Assembly (NCBI GenBank): GCA_945868805.1
Contig: CAMBMO010000001.1
Coordinates: 186,001 to 250,000 of the forward strand
DNA length: 64,000 bases
Source of the DNA: Singulisphaera sp. GP187
Lineage (GTDB): Bacteria > Planctomycetota > Phycisphaerae > Phycisphaerales > SM1A02
Reading direction: 5' to 3'
A program made the position numbers and the translations under genes. Positions within the stretch are counted from its first letter, which is position 1; every line of letters begins with the position of its first letter. Positions 49,636-59,949 of the stretch are shown here, in pieces. The notes below the pieces were generated by a model. It did not search any database. It was not told the DNA's origin and was given only the letters and a program-made list of their open reading frames with translations.

Positions 49636-50520
49636 ATGCGCACCGCACCCGCAGCGAAACTGGAAGTTTTCTGCCCTGCTCTCCTCGTCGAAATTGAGGA
49701 TCGGTTGGCGCGGTTTGTCCGAGATACCGCCTACCCTCAAAACTTGCGAGACGCGGTCGCGCACGCTCTTCTCGGCGGTGGGAAGCGACTCCGCCCACTC
49801 CTCGCATTGCGATGTTGCGAGGCTGTAGGGGCCTCGCCAAAGGATGCGATCGAAGCGGCGGTTTCGGTGGAGATGGTGCACGCGTTCAGTCTCGTCCACG
49901 ACGATCTTCCCGCACTCGACAACGACTTGCTCAGGCGCGGGCGCCCAACTTTGCATGTCGCTTTCGGCGAAGCGATGGCGATCCTCGCCGGTGACGCACT
50001 CTTGGCATTGGCGATGCATGCTGCATGCTCGGCGCATCGCGATCCGGCACGTATCGCACATGAGGTCACCAATGCCACCTCGGCCATGATTGTCGGACAG
50101 GTCTACGACACGCTTGGCGGGTTTTCGGAATCGACGACGCCTCATGATCGACTGCGCATCATTCACAACCATAAGACAGGCGCACTGATTCGCTGTGCGT
50201 GCCGAGTAGGGGCAATCTGCGGAGGTGCTCGAAGCGAAAGTTTCGCTGCCATCGACCGATGGGGTGATTTGATCGGCTTGATGTTTCAGGCGGTTGACGA
50301 TCTGCTCGATGTCACTCAGACAGCCGAACACATCGGTAAGGCTGTCCGTAAGGACAGCGACGCCGGAAAGCTGACCTATCCATCGGTACTTGGACTTGAC
50401 GAAACTCGGCAGGAAATTGCGCGCTTGCGTGCCAGCGCTCTTGCTGCTCTCGAACCTCTCGGCGCCAACGCAGATCACCTGCTCTCGATCACCGAGTACC
50501 TCAGTGCTCGAACGCGTTGA
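49636..50520 (+). CDS. ispA: Polyprenyl (farnesyl/geranylgeranyl) diphosphate synthase
   Basis: Condenses IPP with allylic diphosphates. The first aspartate-rich motif is DDLPALDNDLLRRGRPT (DDx4D form, as in bacterial FPP/GGPP synthases); the second is FQAVDDLLDVT. KRLRPLL near the N-terminus binds the diphosphate. 294 aa from ATG 49636. Chain length cannot be decided from sequence, but the layout fits short-chain IspA. dxs follows after 63 bp. Confidence 0.93.
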   Translation: MRTAPAAKLEVFCPALLVEIEDRLARFVRDTAYPQNLRDAVAHALLGGGKRLRPLLALRCCEAVGASPKDAIEAAVSVEMVHAFSLVHDDLPALDNDLLRRGRPTLHVAFGEAMAILAGDALLALAMHAACSAHRDPARIAHEVTNATSAMIVGQVYDTLGGFSESTTPHDRLRIIHNHKTGALIRCACRVGAICGGARSESFAAIDRWGDLIGLMFQAVDDLLDVTQTAEHIGKAVRKDSDAGKLTYPSVLGLDETRQEIARLRASALAALEPLGANADHLLSITEYLSARTR

Positions 50521-50546
50521 ATCGCAGTCAACCCGCCGAAATTGGC

Positions 50547-50552
50547 TATACT
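50547..50552 (+). promoter_or_regulatory. Candidate -10 box of dxs
   Basis: TATACT, 31 nt before the ATG at 50584. No good -35 partner, so either an activator or co-transcription with ispA. Confidence 0.35.
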
Positions 50553-50583
50553 TTTCAGTCGCCTAGTCCGCGAGTAAGAACAC

Positions 50584-52575
50584 ATGAATCTCCTCGGAAC
50601 AATTCACTCCCCCGCCGATCTCAAGGCGCTTCCACCAGCGGATCTCCCACAAGTTTGCGCTGAGATTCGCCATGCAATCTGCGATCAAGTTTCCAAAAGT
50701 GGCGGTCATCTGGCACCGAATCTCGGCGTCGTCGAGCTCACGGTGGCGATGCATTATGTCTTCGACTTTTCCTACGACCGGCTTCTTTTTGATGTCGGGC
50801 ATCAGTGCTATACGCACAAGCTCTTGACGGGGCGGCTTCCGCTCCTCCCGAGACTGCGACAGCGTGGAGGGATGTCAGGATTTCCAGAACCGCGTGAGTC
50901 GAAGTACGACCTCTTTACAGTGGGGCACGCTGGAACGGCGATCCCAACTGCCGTCGGCATGGCGCGAGGTGATTCGCTCAACGGAGAGGGCTGGACGAGC
51001 GATCAACCCAACGGGCGTAGAACAGTCTCGCTGATCGGCGATGCTTCTATCGTGAATGGCGTCGCGATGGAGGGGCTGAACAATGCGGGCACGCTGAAGC
51101 GCCAGTTCTTGATCATCCTCAATGACAACGGGATGAGCATTGCGAAGCCCCAAGGCGCGGTCTCGGCGTACTTCGACCGGTTGCGACTCTCGCACACCTA
51201 TGGCGAATTCAAGAAGCGCGCGAAGGAGATGGCGAAACGCATGCCTGGTGGCGAGAGCCTCAAGGACCTCTATCACCGCATGGGCGAATCGTCCAAGGCT
51301 TTCATCGCAGAGAACCACTGGTTTGAACACTTCGGACTCGTCACAGTTGGTCCAATCGACGGTCATGACCTGCCGACACTGATCGACTTCTTGAACGAGG
51401 CGAAGCACTTCGATCATCCGATGGTTCTGCATGTCAAGACCATCAAAGGCAAGGGATACGAGTTCGCCGAGAACGATGCTTGCACGTTTCATTCGCCGAG
51501 CGCTTTCAAGATCGAGACGCTCGAAAATGAGGGTTGTAAAGTTGAAATGAAAAAGGGTGGTCGGTCGTTTACCGCCGCATTCGGAGACATTCTTACGTCT
51601 CTTATGGAACGAGATCCAAAGGTCGTCGCCTGCACCGCCGCTATGCCCGACGGCACCGGCGTCAACAAGGTCATCGACAAGTTTCCGACCCGAGTCTGGG
51701 ACAGCGGGATCTGCGAGAGTCACGCCTTCGACATGATGGCAGGTCTCGCGAAAACAGGCTGGAAGCCATTCTTTGCCCTGTACTCGACATTCTTGCAACG
51801 AGCGTTTGATCAGGCATTCCAAGAGGGTGCGCTGCAGGGACTGCCTGTTCGACTCTGTCTTGATCGCGCAGGTCTTGTGGGTGGAGATGGCGCCGTACAT
51901 CATGGATTCTGCGACATCGCGTTGCTCTCAGTGCTCCCGAAGGCGTGCATCATGGCAGCGATGGACGAGTCGAGTCTTCGGGCTTGCATCGAATTCATGA
52001 ACGAATACAGCGAAGGAATCTCCTCAGTTCGATACCCCAGAGACAGTGTCAGCGCCCGATTTGAGGACGTGCCTTGTCCGCCATTTGAAATGGGTCGCGC
52101 ACGACAACTTGTTGGGCATAACAACCCCGACGCGGCGATCCTCTCCTTCGGAGTCTGTGCAATCGACGCAGCCGAAGCGCTCGCGATACTGAGCAATGAC
52201 CATATGCAATCGGACGGAAGCGAGAACGAAAGGGAATATGCAGTCGAACTCTACGATGCTCGTTTCGCGAAACCCATCGACTGCGATTTGCTCTGTCGAC
52301 TCCTCGGCAATGGAATCCCTGTGATCACCGTCGAAGACCACTCGATTCGAGGAGGTTTCGGTGCCGCTGTGCTCGAAGCATGCAATTCGCTTGGACTCGA
52401 CACTCGACTCGTCACACGAATGGCATTGCCAGACCGTTGGATCTATCAGGGAGAGCGGAAGGAACAATTGGCTGAGGCGGGCATCGATGGCGCCTCGATT
52501 GCCAGAACCATTCGCGCATTGCTTGACGGGCAGTCGGTCGCGGCCGCTTCCCCTGCCGTCGTTTCGACAATGTGA
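50584..52575 (+). CDS. dxs: 1-deoxy-D-xylulose-5-phosphate synthase
   Basis: Entry enzyme of the MEP pathway, thiamine-diphosphate-dependent. Motifs: SGGHLAPNLGVVELT, the ThDP/Mg segment GDASIVNGVAMEGLNNAG (GDG reads GDA), KTIKGKGYEFAE, the catalytic Glu in SGICESHAFDMMAGLA, and STFLQRAFDQAFQEGALQGLPV. The second half shows small departures from the usual: VHDVALQ reads FQEGALQ and the conserved TH is HH. At 663 aa it is slightly longer than the usual 620-640. With ispA it forms a two-gene isoprenoid unit. Confidence 0.93.
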   Translation: MNLLGTIHSPADLKALPPADLPQVCAEIRHAICDQVSKSGGHLAPNLGVVELTVAMHYVFDFSYDRLLFDVGHQCYTHKLLTGRLPLLPRLRQRGGMSGFPEPRESKYDLFTVGHAGTAIPTAVGMARGDSLNGEGWTSDQPNGRRTVSLIGDASIVNGVAMEGLNNAGTLKRQFLIILNDNGMSIAKPQGAVSAYFDRLRLSHTYGEFKKRAKEMAKRMPGGESLKDLYHRMGESSKAFIAENHWFEHFGLVTVGPIDGHDLPTLIDFLNEAKHFDHPMVLHVKTIKGKGYEFAENDACTFHSPSAFKIETLENEGCKVEMKKGGRSFTAAFGDILTSLMERDPKVVACTAAMPDGTGVNKVIDKFPTRVWDSGICESHAFDMMAGLAKTGWKPFFALYSTFLQRAFDQAFQEGALQGLPVRLCLDRAGLVGGDGAVHHGFCDIALLSVLPKACIMAAMDESSLRACIEFMNEYSEGISSVRYPRDSVSARFEDVPCPPFEMGRARQLVGHNNPDAAILSFGVCAIDAAEALAILSNDHMQSDGSENEREYAVELYDARFAKPIDCDLLCRLLGNGIPVITVEDHSIRGGFGAAVLEACNSLGLDTRLVTRMALPDRWIYQGERKEQLAEAGIDGASIARTIRALLDGQSVAAASPAVVSTM

Positions 52576-52635
52576 CCGGCAAGAAAAAGCGACTCTTTCC
52601 CCGATCGGCTTGAGCGAATTCATAACTTGCAAAGC

Positions 52636-53010
52636 GTGGCTCGCTTCACCGAACTCGCAGAACTCGCTCGCCGAGGAGAGAACGCAGCACGCGTTTTCCT
52701 TGAGAATCGTGGCTACGAACTTTGCGCGCAAAACTTGCGCGTGGGGTCGGACGAGGCCGATCTCGTGATGCGGTCGCCGGATGGGAAGACACTCGTCGTC
52801 GTCGAGGTCAAGACACGGTCGTCGTCGGATTCGCGACCCGAAGAACGCGTCGATGCCGCGAAGGAGCGAAGCCTCGTTCGCCTGGCACGGTCGCTGGCAC
52901 GACGGGGAGGTGTTCGGCTCCCGCTTCGAATCGATGTGGTCGCAGTCAACATGCCGACCAACGCCCCGCCGACGATTCGCTGGTTTGAAGATGCGGTCGC
53001 TGGCACATAA
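52636..53010 (+). CDS. UPF0102 (YraN) family endonuclease-like protein
   Basis: 124 aa from GTG 52636 (a TTG at 52627 is also possible). Restriction-endonuclease-like fold: RRGENAARVFLENRGYEL, NLRVGSDEADLV, then the catalytic-type VVVEVKTRSS. Members are small proteins of unknown physiological role, sometimes linked to DNA uptake or repair. It ends 7 bp before the convergent SurA-like gene. Confidence 0.88.
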   Translation: MARFTELAELARRGENAARVFLENRGYELCAQNLRVGSDEADLVMRSPDGKTLVVVEVKTRSSSDSRPEERVDAAKERSLVRLARSLARRGGVRLPLRIDVVAVNMPTNAPPTIRWFEDAVAGT

Positions 53011-53017
53011 CTGTGCG

Positions 53018-54328
53018 TCAACCGCTCGGCAGATAGCGATCACAAGCGATCGTGGCCAGCCGTCTCGTCATCTGATCGATATCGTTTGTGACCCATCGAT
53101 CGCGGAGCGATCCGAGATATCGAAATTGCTCATACCGGCCGCGCTGATCTTCGAGCCCGTGACGGATCTGGCGCTGGAGCATCGGCTCAAAGATTGACCG
53201 ACTCATCTGAGTTTCGATATCGATCACGCAGTACCAACTCAATGCCGTCGGCGTCTTCAGTTCCGAAGTGACCTTTCCGTTTTCGAGACCGATGAGCGCC
53301 TTTTTGATCTCGGCGGAAAGATCGAGTCCTTCGATACCAGTTGCGGGCATCTGGTATCGCTGCCAACGCCCTCCATCTGGCAGATTCAACGCAGCGACAA
53401 CTTGCGCGAAAGTTTCTCCACGCCCAAAGCGTGACTGCACATCTTGGATCTGAAGTCCATCGGTCGCTGCCAACCGAATACGACCAATCGTGATCATGGG
53501 CTCCGGATTGAAACTCTTTTCAAGCAACGAGTACTGGCGCTCAACATCGCGCCAGCTCACGATTGTCCGGGGCTTCACTCGACGACGCAAGAGATCCTGA
53601 GCGAGCGCTTCGTCGCGTTTCTCCTTCAGATACTGCTCCATATTCATCCCGAACTGATCCTGGAGCGTCTGACTGGCGGATGTCCGATTGCCTCCGTACC
53701 CAGCGACCGTTTGCTCCTGAATACTCTGCAACCACGCGAAAATTCCCTCCTGCATCTCAGGCGAGAGCATCCCCTCTGCTTCGGCGATGATGAGTTCGTT
53801 GTTGATGTACTGTTGAAAACGCTCGCCAACAAGTTGTTCGATCATTCGCTGCGCCTTCGGTCGGGGATTCTCCGCGACGATTCGGAGAATGCGATCTTCG
53901 ATCGACTGCATGAACTTGCTCGCATAGACGGGCCGACCATTGATCTGGCCGACGAGGCTGTCGATCGTCCATTTCCCGCCCGTCTTGATCCGAATTTCGT
54001 CGGTTGGATTTCCGAGCAGGACAACGCGCTCCGATCCGTCCTCATTCTTTTCGACGAGCGACTTTTGGGTCGTGGTTTTCTCTCCCTGCCCTAGAACCTC
54101 CGTCTCGCTGGTCGACCGGACTTCTTCGGGAGAGAAGACCGAAGGCGGAACCTGGACGATATCGAGAGGTTGATTCTCGGGTGAAAGTTGACTGAAGTCA
54201 CGTGCAGAGACTTCCGTTGCAGTCTCAGGGCGATCCACCAGTGTCTGACATCCACAGGCTATGCAGAGCATCGCGACGAGCCAGAGCGGACTCTCATTCG
54301 CGCCAGTCACCATGCGCCGCATCGACAT
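53018..54328 (-). CDS. SurA/PpiD-like chaperone, predicted lipoprotein
   Basis: 436 aa. The N-terminal signal ends in CIACGC (lipobox-like Cys25 or Cys27). A polar stretch to about residue 115 is followed by a SurA-type N-terminal helical domain (about 120-270, VGQINGRPVYASKFM, YINNELIIAEAEGM) and a parvulin-like region (about 275-390) that lacks clear active-site residues. Likely a periplasmic folding factor for outer membrane or exported proteins, perhaps without isomerase activity. No Shine-Dalgarno sequence; a TAGACT box ends 6 nt before ATG 54328. Confidence 0.8.
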   Translation of the reverse strand: MSMRRMVTGANESPLWLVAMLCIACGCQTLVDRPETATEVSARDFSQLSPENQPLDIVQVPPSVFSPEEVRSTSETEVLGQGEKTTTQKSLVEKNEDGSERVVLLGNPTDEIRIKTGGKWTIDSLVGQINGRPVYASKFMQSIEDRILRIVAENPRPKAQRMIEQLVGERFQQYINNELIIAEAEGMLSPEMQEGIFAWLQSIQEQTVAGYGGNRTSASQTLQDQFGMNMEQYLKEKRDEALAQDLLRRRVKPRTIVSWRDVERQYSLLEKSFNPEPMITIGRIRLAATDGLQIQDVQSRFGRGETFAQVVAALNLPDGGRWQRYQMPATGIEGLDLSAEIKKALIGLENGKVTSELKTPTALSWYCVIDIETQMSRSIFEPMLQRQIRHGLEDQRGRYEQFRYLGSLRDRWVTNDIDQMTRRLATIACDRYLPSG

Positions 54329-54334
54329 GGTTCG

Positions 54335-54340
54335 AGTCTA
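54335..54340 (-). promoter_or_regulatory. Candidate -10 box of the SurA-like gene, leaderless
   Basis: TAGACT on the minus strand with 6 nt to the ATG at 54328. Confidence 0.45.
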
Positions 54341-54352
54341 CTGCGTCACTCA

Positions 54353-54358
54353 TATACT
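54353..54358 (+). promoter_or_regulatory. Candidate -10 box of the DUF1844 gene
   Basis: TATACT, 18 nt before the ATG at 54377; AAGGAG lies between, so this one has a normal leader. It faces the divergent SurA-like promoter 12 nt away. Confidence 0.4.
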
Positions 54359-54376
54359 TGGCGACAAGGAGCCTTC

Positions 54377-54871
54377 ATGAACCAATCCCCAGACGAACCC
54401 AAACTGCATGTTGACAGCGATTGGAAGGCGCAAGCCGAAGCGGAGCGCGAGAAACTTCTCAAGATCGACAACGACCGTGCGACACCTTCAGCAGCCGAAG
54501 CAGCAGAGAAGCTCCCACCCGCTGATTTTCGGAGCATTGTTGGGTTGCTCGCAACTCAGGCGCTCAGCGGGCTCGGTGCTTACCGTGACCCCGAGACTCA
54601 AGGTGTGATGGTCGATCTCGTGGGAGCGCGATTTGCGATCGACCTACTTGGAGTGCTCTCGGACAAGACAAAGGGGAACTTGAGCGCCGAAGAGAGCAAG
54701 GAATTGACCGAGATACTCGTGCATCTGCGACAGCGATTCGTGCAAATCACCCAATTGATCGCCGCCCAAGCCGCGCAGGGCAATCCAGCTGCGGTCAGCG
54801 CCGCGATGGGTACGACATCTGCGACAAGCAAAAGTGAGTCTGCCAAACCAAAGTTGATCATCCCCGGGTAA
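54377..54871 (+). CDS. DUF1844 family protein
   Basis: 164 aa from ATG 54377, with AAGGAG 5 nt upstream. Polar N-terminus (about 50 residues), then the DUF1844 core: PPADFRSIVGLLATQALSGLG, VDLVGARFAIDLLGVLSDKTKGNLS and the C-terminal helix YVQI-like segment LRQRFVQIT. The domain is common in planctomycetes and deltaproteobacteria-like groups with no known function. Ala/Ser/Lys-rich tail. Soluble. Confidence 0.9.
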   Translation: MNQSPDEPKLHVDSDWKAQAEAEREKLLKIDNDRATPSAAEAAEKLPPADFRSIVGLLATQALSGLGAYRDPETQGVMVDLVGARFAIDLLGVLSDKTKGNLSAEESKELTEILVHLRQRFVQITQLIAAQAAQGNPAAVSAAMGTTSATSKSESAKPKLIIPG

Positions 54872-54921
54872 AAGTTGCGACAGCCTGGCGGCGATGAATC
54901 TTTCGCTCGAGTTGACTTTCG

Positions 54922-56265
54922 CTATCGATCGAGCGATCCGAAAAAAGTCGATCGGTAGACCATCCAGACGCTCAGGCCGATCTGGATGAGTGCAAGAATG
55001 ACGCTCGCAGTTCGCACCCAGCGAAGCTGCACGAGATCGATTCGATTCACTCCAATCACAACCATCATTGGCAGTAGTGCCAGCAGAGGAAGATCGATGT
55101 ACCGCTCCCAGCACTGCGAATTGACTGTGGTCGCGCTCAACATCGCGGCGATGGCAACTCCCAGGACCGCTGCAGTCGCCGATCCTCGATTCACCCAAGC
55201 GTGACACAGGAGCCTGCCGAGAACGATTCCGCCGACTGGTGCGAGTACCAGAAGCAACAGGCTCCGATTGACGAGTGTCGGTGCGATCTGAACGAAACTC
55301 CAGAGCGGTCCTCCCCACCGACCAGCCGCCTGATCGAATGATGTCTCGGGAACGACCGCGCAGAGCAATCCGAATGCGCCACCTCCCGCCATCGACCAGG
55401 AGAGCGCCCTTTTCTCCTTGGGAGCGATCCGGCGCAAGGCGATGGCCCATGGAATACCCCACACTCCCACAAGACTCAGCGCAAAGGCAGGCGTCGCGAA
55501 ATTCGCACCCGCATCGTGCATCGATCGATACGCCGGCGGAGTGAGACCTCCCCAAAGCAAGATCAACCCCGCGAGTACGGCGAGCGGAAGTACACATGAA
55601 AGGATCCAACTGCCGACCTCTTGTCTCGACCAAGATCGTCGATTCGCCACCGCTCCTGAAACAAAGAGTGGCGCGACGAGCCATGTCGTCGGCTGACGAA
55701 CAAGGACTCCCAGGCATGCGAAGATGCCGCCACGAATTCGATCGGTGGCGGATGGATTTGCGACAAGAACAGCGCCCATTGCAAGCACCATGAGCCACGT
55801 CGCGGCTACATCGGTTGTGAGCCACATGCTTCCCGAAAGCAAGTACGGTGAACACAAGAGCGGTGCCGACAAAGCCAATGCAGTCCATTGATCGACGCGA
55901 CGAGCAAGAATCTTCCAGACCGAGACGACCAGTGCCATTCCAAAAAGACTTGAAATGAGCCGAAGAATCGTCAGGTCACCAAGCCCAATCGCGCCAAAAA
56001 GCGATAGGAACAGGTGATAGCCCGGGCCAGTCGCAGATGGGTAGTCCCGCATCAATTCCCAGATTGGCGTGGCATTCGCTGCTCCCACGAAGGTCGCCGT
56101 CGCCTTTCTGATCACGATCAGATGGTGCTGGTTCTGGTCCCACGCCTCACTCGTGGAGTCGATCCCAAAGAAGATGACCGGCCAGACGAGAATGACAAAC
56201 ACGAAGATGAGCGCAAGAATCGCGCGGCTCATTCCCTTCGGCTGCGCGACTTCTGGTGACATCAT
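54922..56265 (-). CDS. GT39-like multi-spanning membrane glycosyltransferase
   Basis: 447 aa from ATG 56265 with about eleven hydrophobic segments. The first extracytoplasmic loop contains W-D-Q-N-Q-H-H and then DYPSATGPGYHLFLSL, as in polyprenyl-phosphate-sugar-dependent GT39/ArnT/ALG10-type enzymes, where acidic residues in this loop are catalytic (here only one Asp is obvious). Likely glycosylates an exported acceptor. It follows the UbiA-type enzyme by 19 bp, which suggests a common polyprenyl-phosphate sugar donor (inference). Confidence 0.75.
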   Translation of the reverse strand: MMSPEVAQPKGMSRAILALIFVFVILVWPVIFFGIDSTSEAWDQNQHHLIVIRKATATFVGAANATPIWELMRDYPSATGPGYHLFLSLFGAIGLGDLTILRLISSLFGMALVVSVWKILARRVDQWTALALSAPLLCSPYLLSGSMWLTTDVAATWLMVLAMGAVLVANPSATDRIRGGIFACLGVLVRQPTTWLVAPLFVSGAVANRRSWSRQEVGSWILSCVLPLAVLAGLILLWGGLTPPAYRSMHDAGANFATPAFALSLVGVWGIPWAIALRRIAPKEKRALSWSMAGGGAFGLLCAVVPETSFDQAAGRWGGPLWSFVQIAPTLVNRSLLLLVLAPVGGIVLGRLLCHAWVNRGSATAAVLGVAIAAMLSATTVNSQCWERYIDLPLLALLPMMVVIGVNRIDLVQLRWVRTASVILALIQIGLSVWMVYRSTFFGSLDR

Positions 56266-56284
56266 CTCTTGCCCACGCGATCGG

Positions 56285-57220
56285 TCAGATGAGCAATGCA
56301 CGCCGGAGGATCTCCTCGATTCCCGGGAGATAGAGAATCGCGTAGACGCCGATGGCGAAGAGAGTCGTCGCACCCGCAACGACCGGATCGGATCGAATCG
56401 CGTCGAGTGGGGAATCGCTCAGCCCCTGCATCGCTCTGCGGTAGAAGCGGTGCACAACGATGAGTACGAGTGGCGTGAGGAGCGCGAGTCCGAATGCCCG
56501 CCCTCCAAAGATCCCTTGGGCGTGCGCACTCAGCGTGTACATCAAATACATCAGCACGGTGAGCCCGCCGCTGATACTGAGAAGCCAGTTTAGTTCCGCC
56601 GAATCACCATACTTCGCGCGGGGAGTCCACTGCGACCCCTGCATCCGTGCCGCCGACGACAAGTCACACTGGCGCTTAATGAACGCCAGGTAGAGCGTAA
56701 GAAAGAAAACGCAGAGAACGAGCCAGATCGAGACCGGAACCGCGATCGCCATCGCACCTCCAACCGCTCGCAGGCAGAATCCGCTTGCGATCGTCGTGGC
56801 ATCGATAAAAATGAGACGCTTCAGCCCCAAGTTGTACGCCACCTGCAGCAAGAGGTAAGTGATGACAACCCACATCGTCGCGCCGTTGATCCGTGAGGCA
56901 ACCACCAGACTCAGAACGACCAGCGCAATTCCGATCATGACCGCCAACGCTGTCGACATTCTTCCAGACGCAACGGATCGATTTCGCTTGACTGGATGGA
57001 GTCGATCCTCTTTCGCATCAAGGACATCGTTAAACGCATACCAACCGCTCGCCGCGAAGCAGAACGCAACGAAAGCCATCGCCTCCGCAAACAGCTTGGT
57101 TGAAATCTCAGGCGACTCGCTTTCTCGACCAGCACCGGGCAACCAGAAAACCAGCGGCACCAGCACGAAGACATTCTTGATCCAGTCACCCGGACGAATC
57201 AGGCGGAGGACGGGGTGCAT
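56285..57220 (-). CDS. UbiA-family prenyltransferase, decaprenyl-phosphate phosphoribosyltransferase-like
   Basis: 311 aa with eight to nine membrane segments. Early RPGDWIKNVFVLVPL, then the first Asp-rich motif FNDVLDAKEDRLHPVKRNRSVASG (NDxxDxxxD), and YNLGLKRLIFID, matching the Rv3806c-like branch that moves 5-phosphoribose from PRPP to polyprenyl phosphate, rather than quinone UbiA. The second motif reads AFIKRQCDL. Together with the GT39-like gene it may form a polyprenyl-phosphate-pentose system (inference). Confidence 0.83.
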   Translation of the reverse strand: MHPVLRLIRPGDWIKNVFVLVPLVFWLPGAGRESESPEISTKLFAEAMAFVAFCFAASGWYAFNDVLDAKEDRLHPVKRNRSVASGRMSTALAVMIGIALVVLSLVVASRINGATMWVVITYLLLQVAYNLGLKRLIFIDATTIASGFCLRAVGGAMAIAVPVSIWLVLCVFFLTLYLAFIKRQCDLSSAARMQGSQWTPRAKYGDSAELNWLLSISGGLTVLMYLMYTLSAHAQGIFGGRAFGLALLTPLVLIVVHRFYRRAMQGLSDSPLDAIRSDPVVAGATTLFAIGVYAILYLPGIEEILRRALLI

Positions 57221-57260
57221 TGAGGACTTATCGGATAGATCGCGCCTTGATCGACAGTAA

Positions 57261-59909
<2,649 letters not shown>

Positions 59910-59949
59910 ACCCCAAAAACTTTCGCGGCGAAGCGCGGGATGAAGCGGC

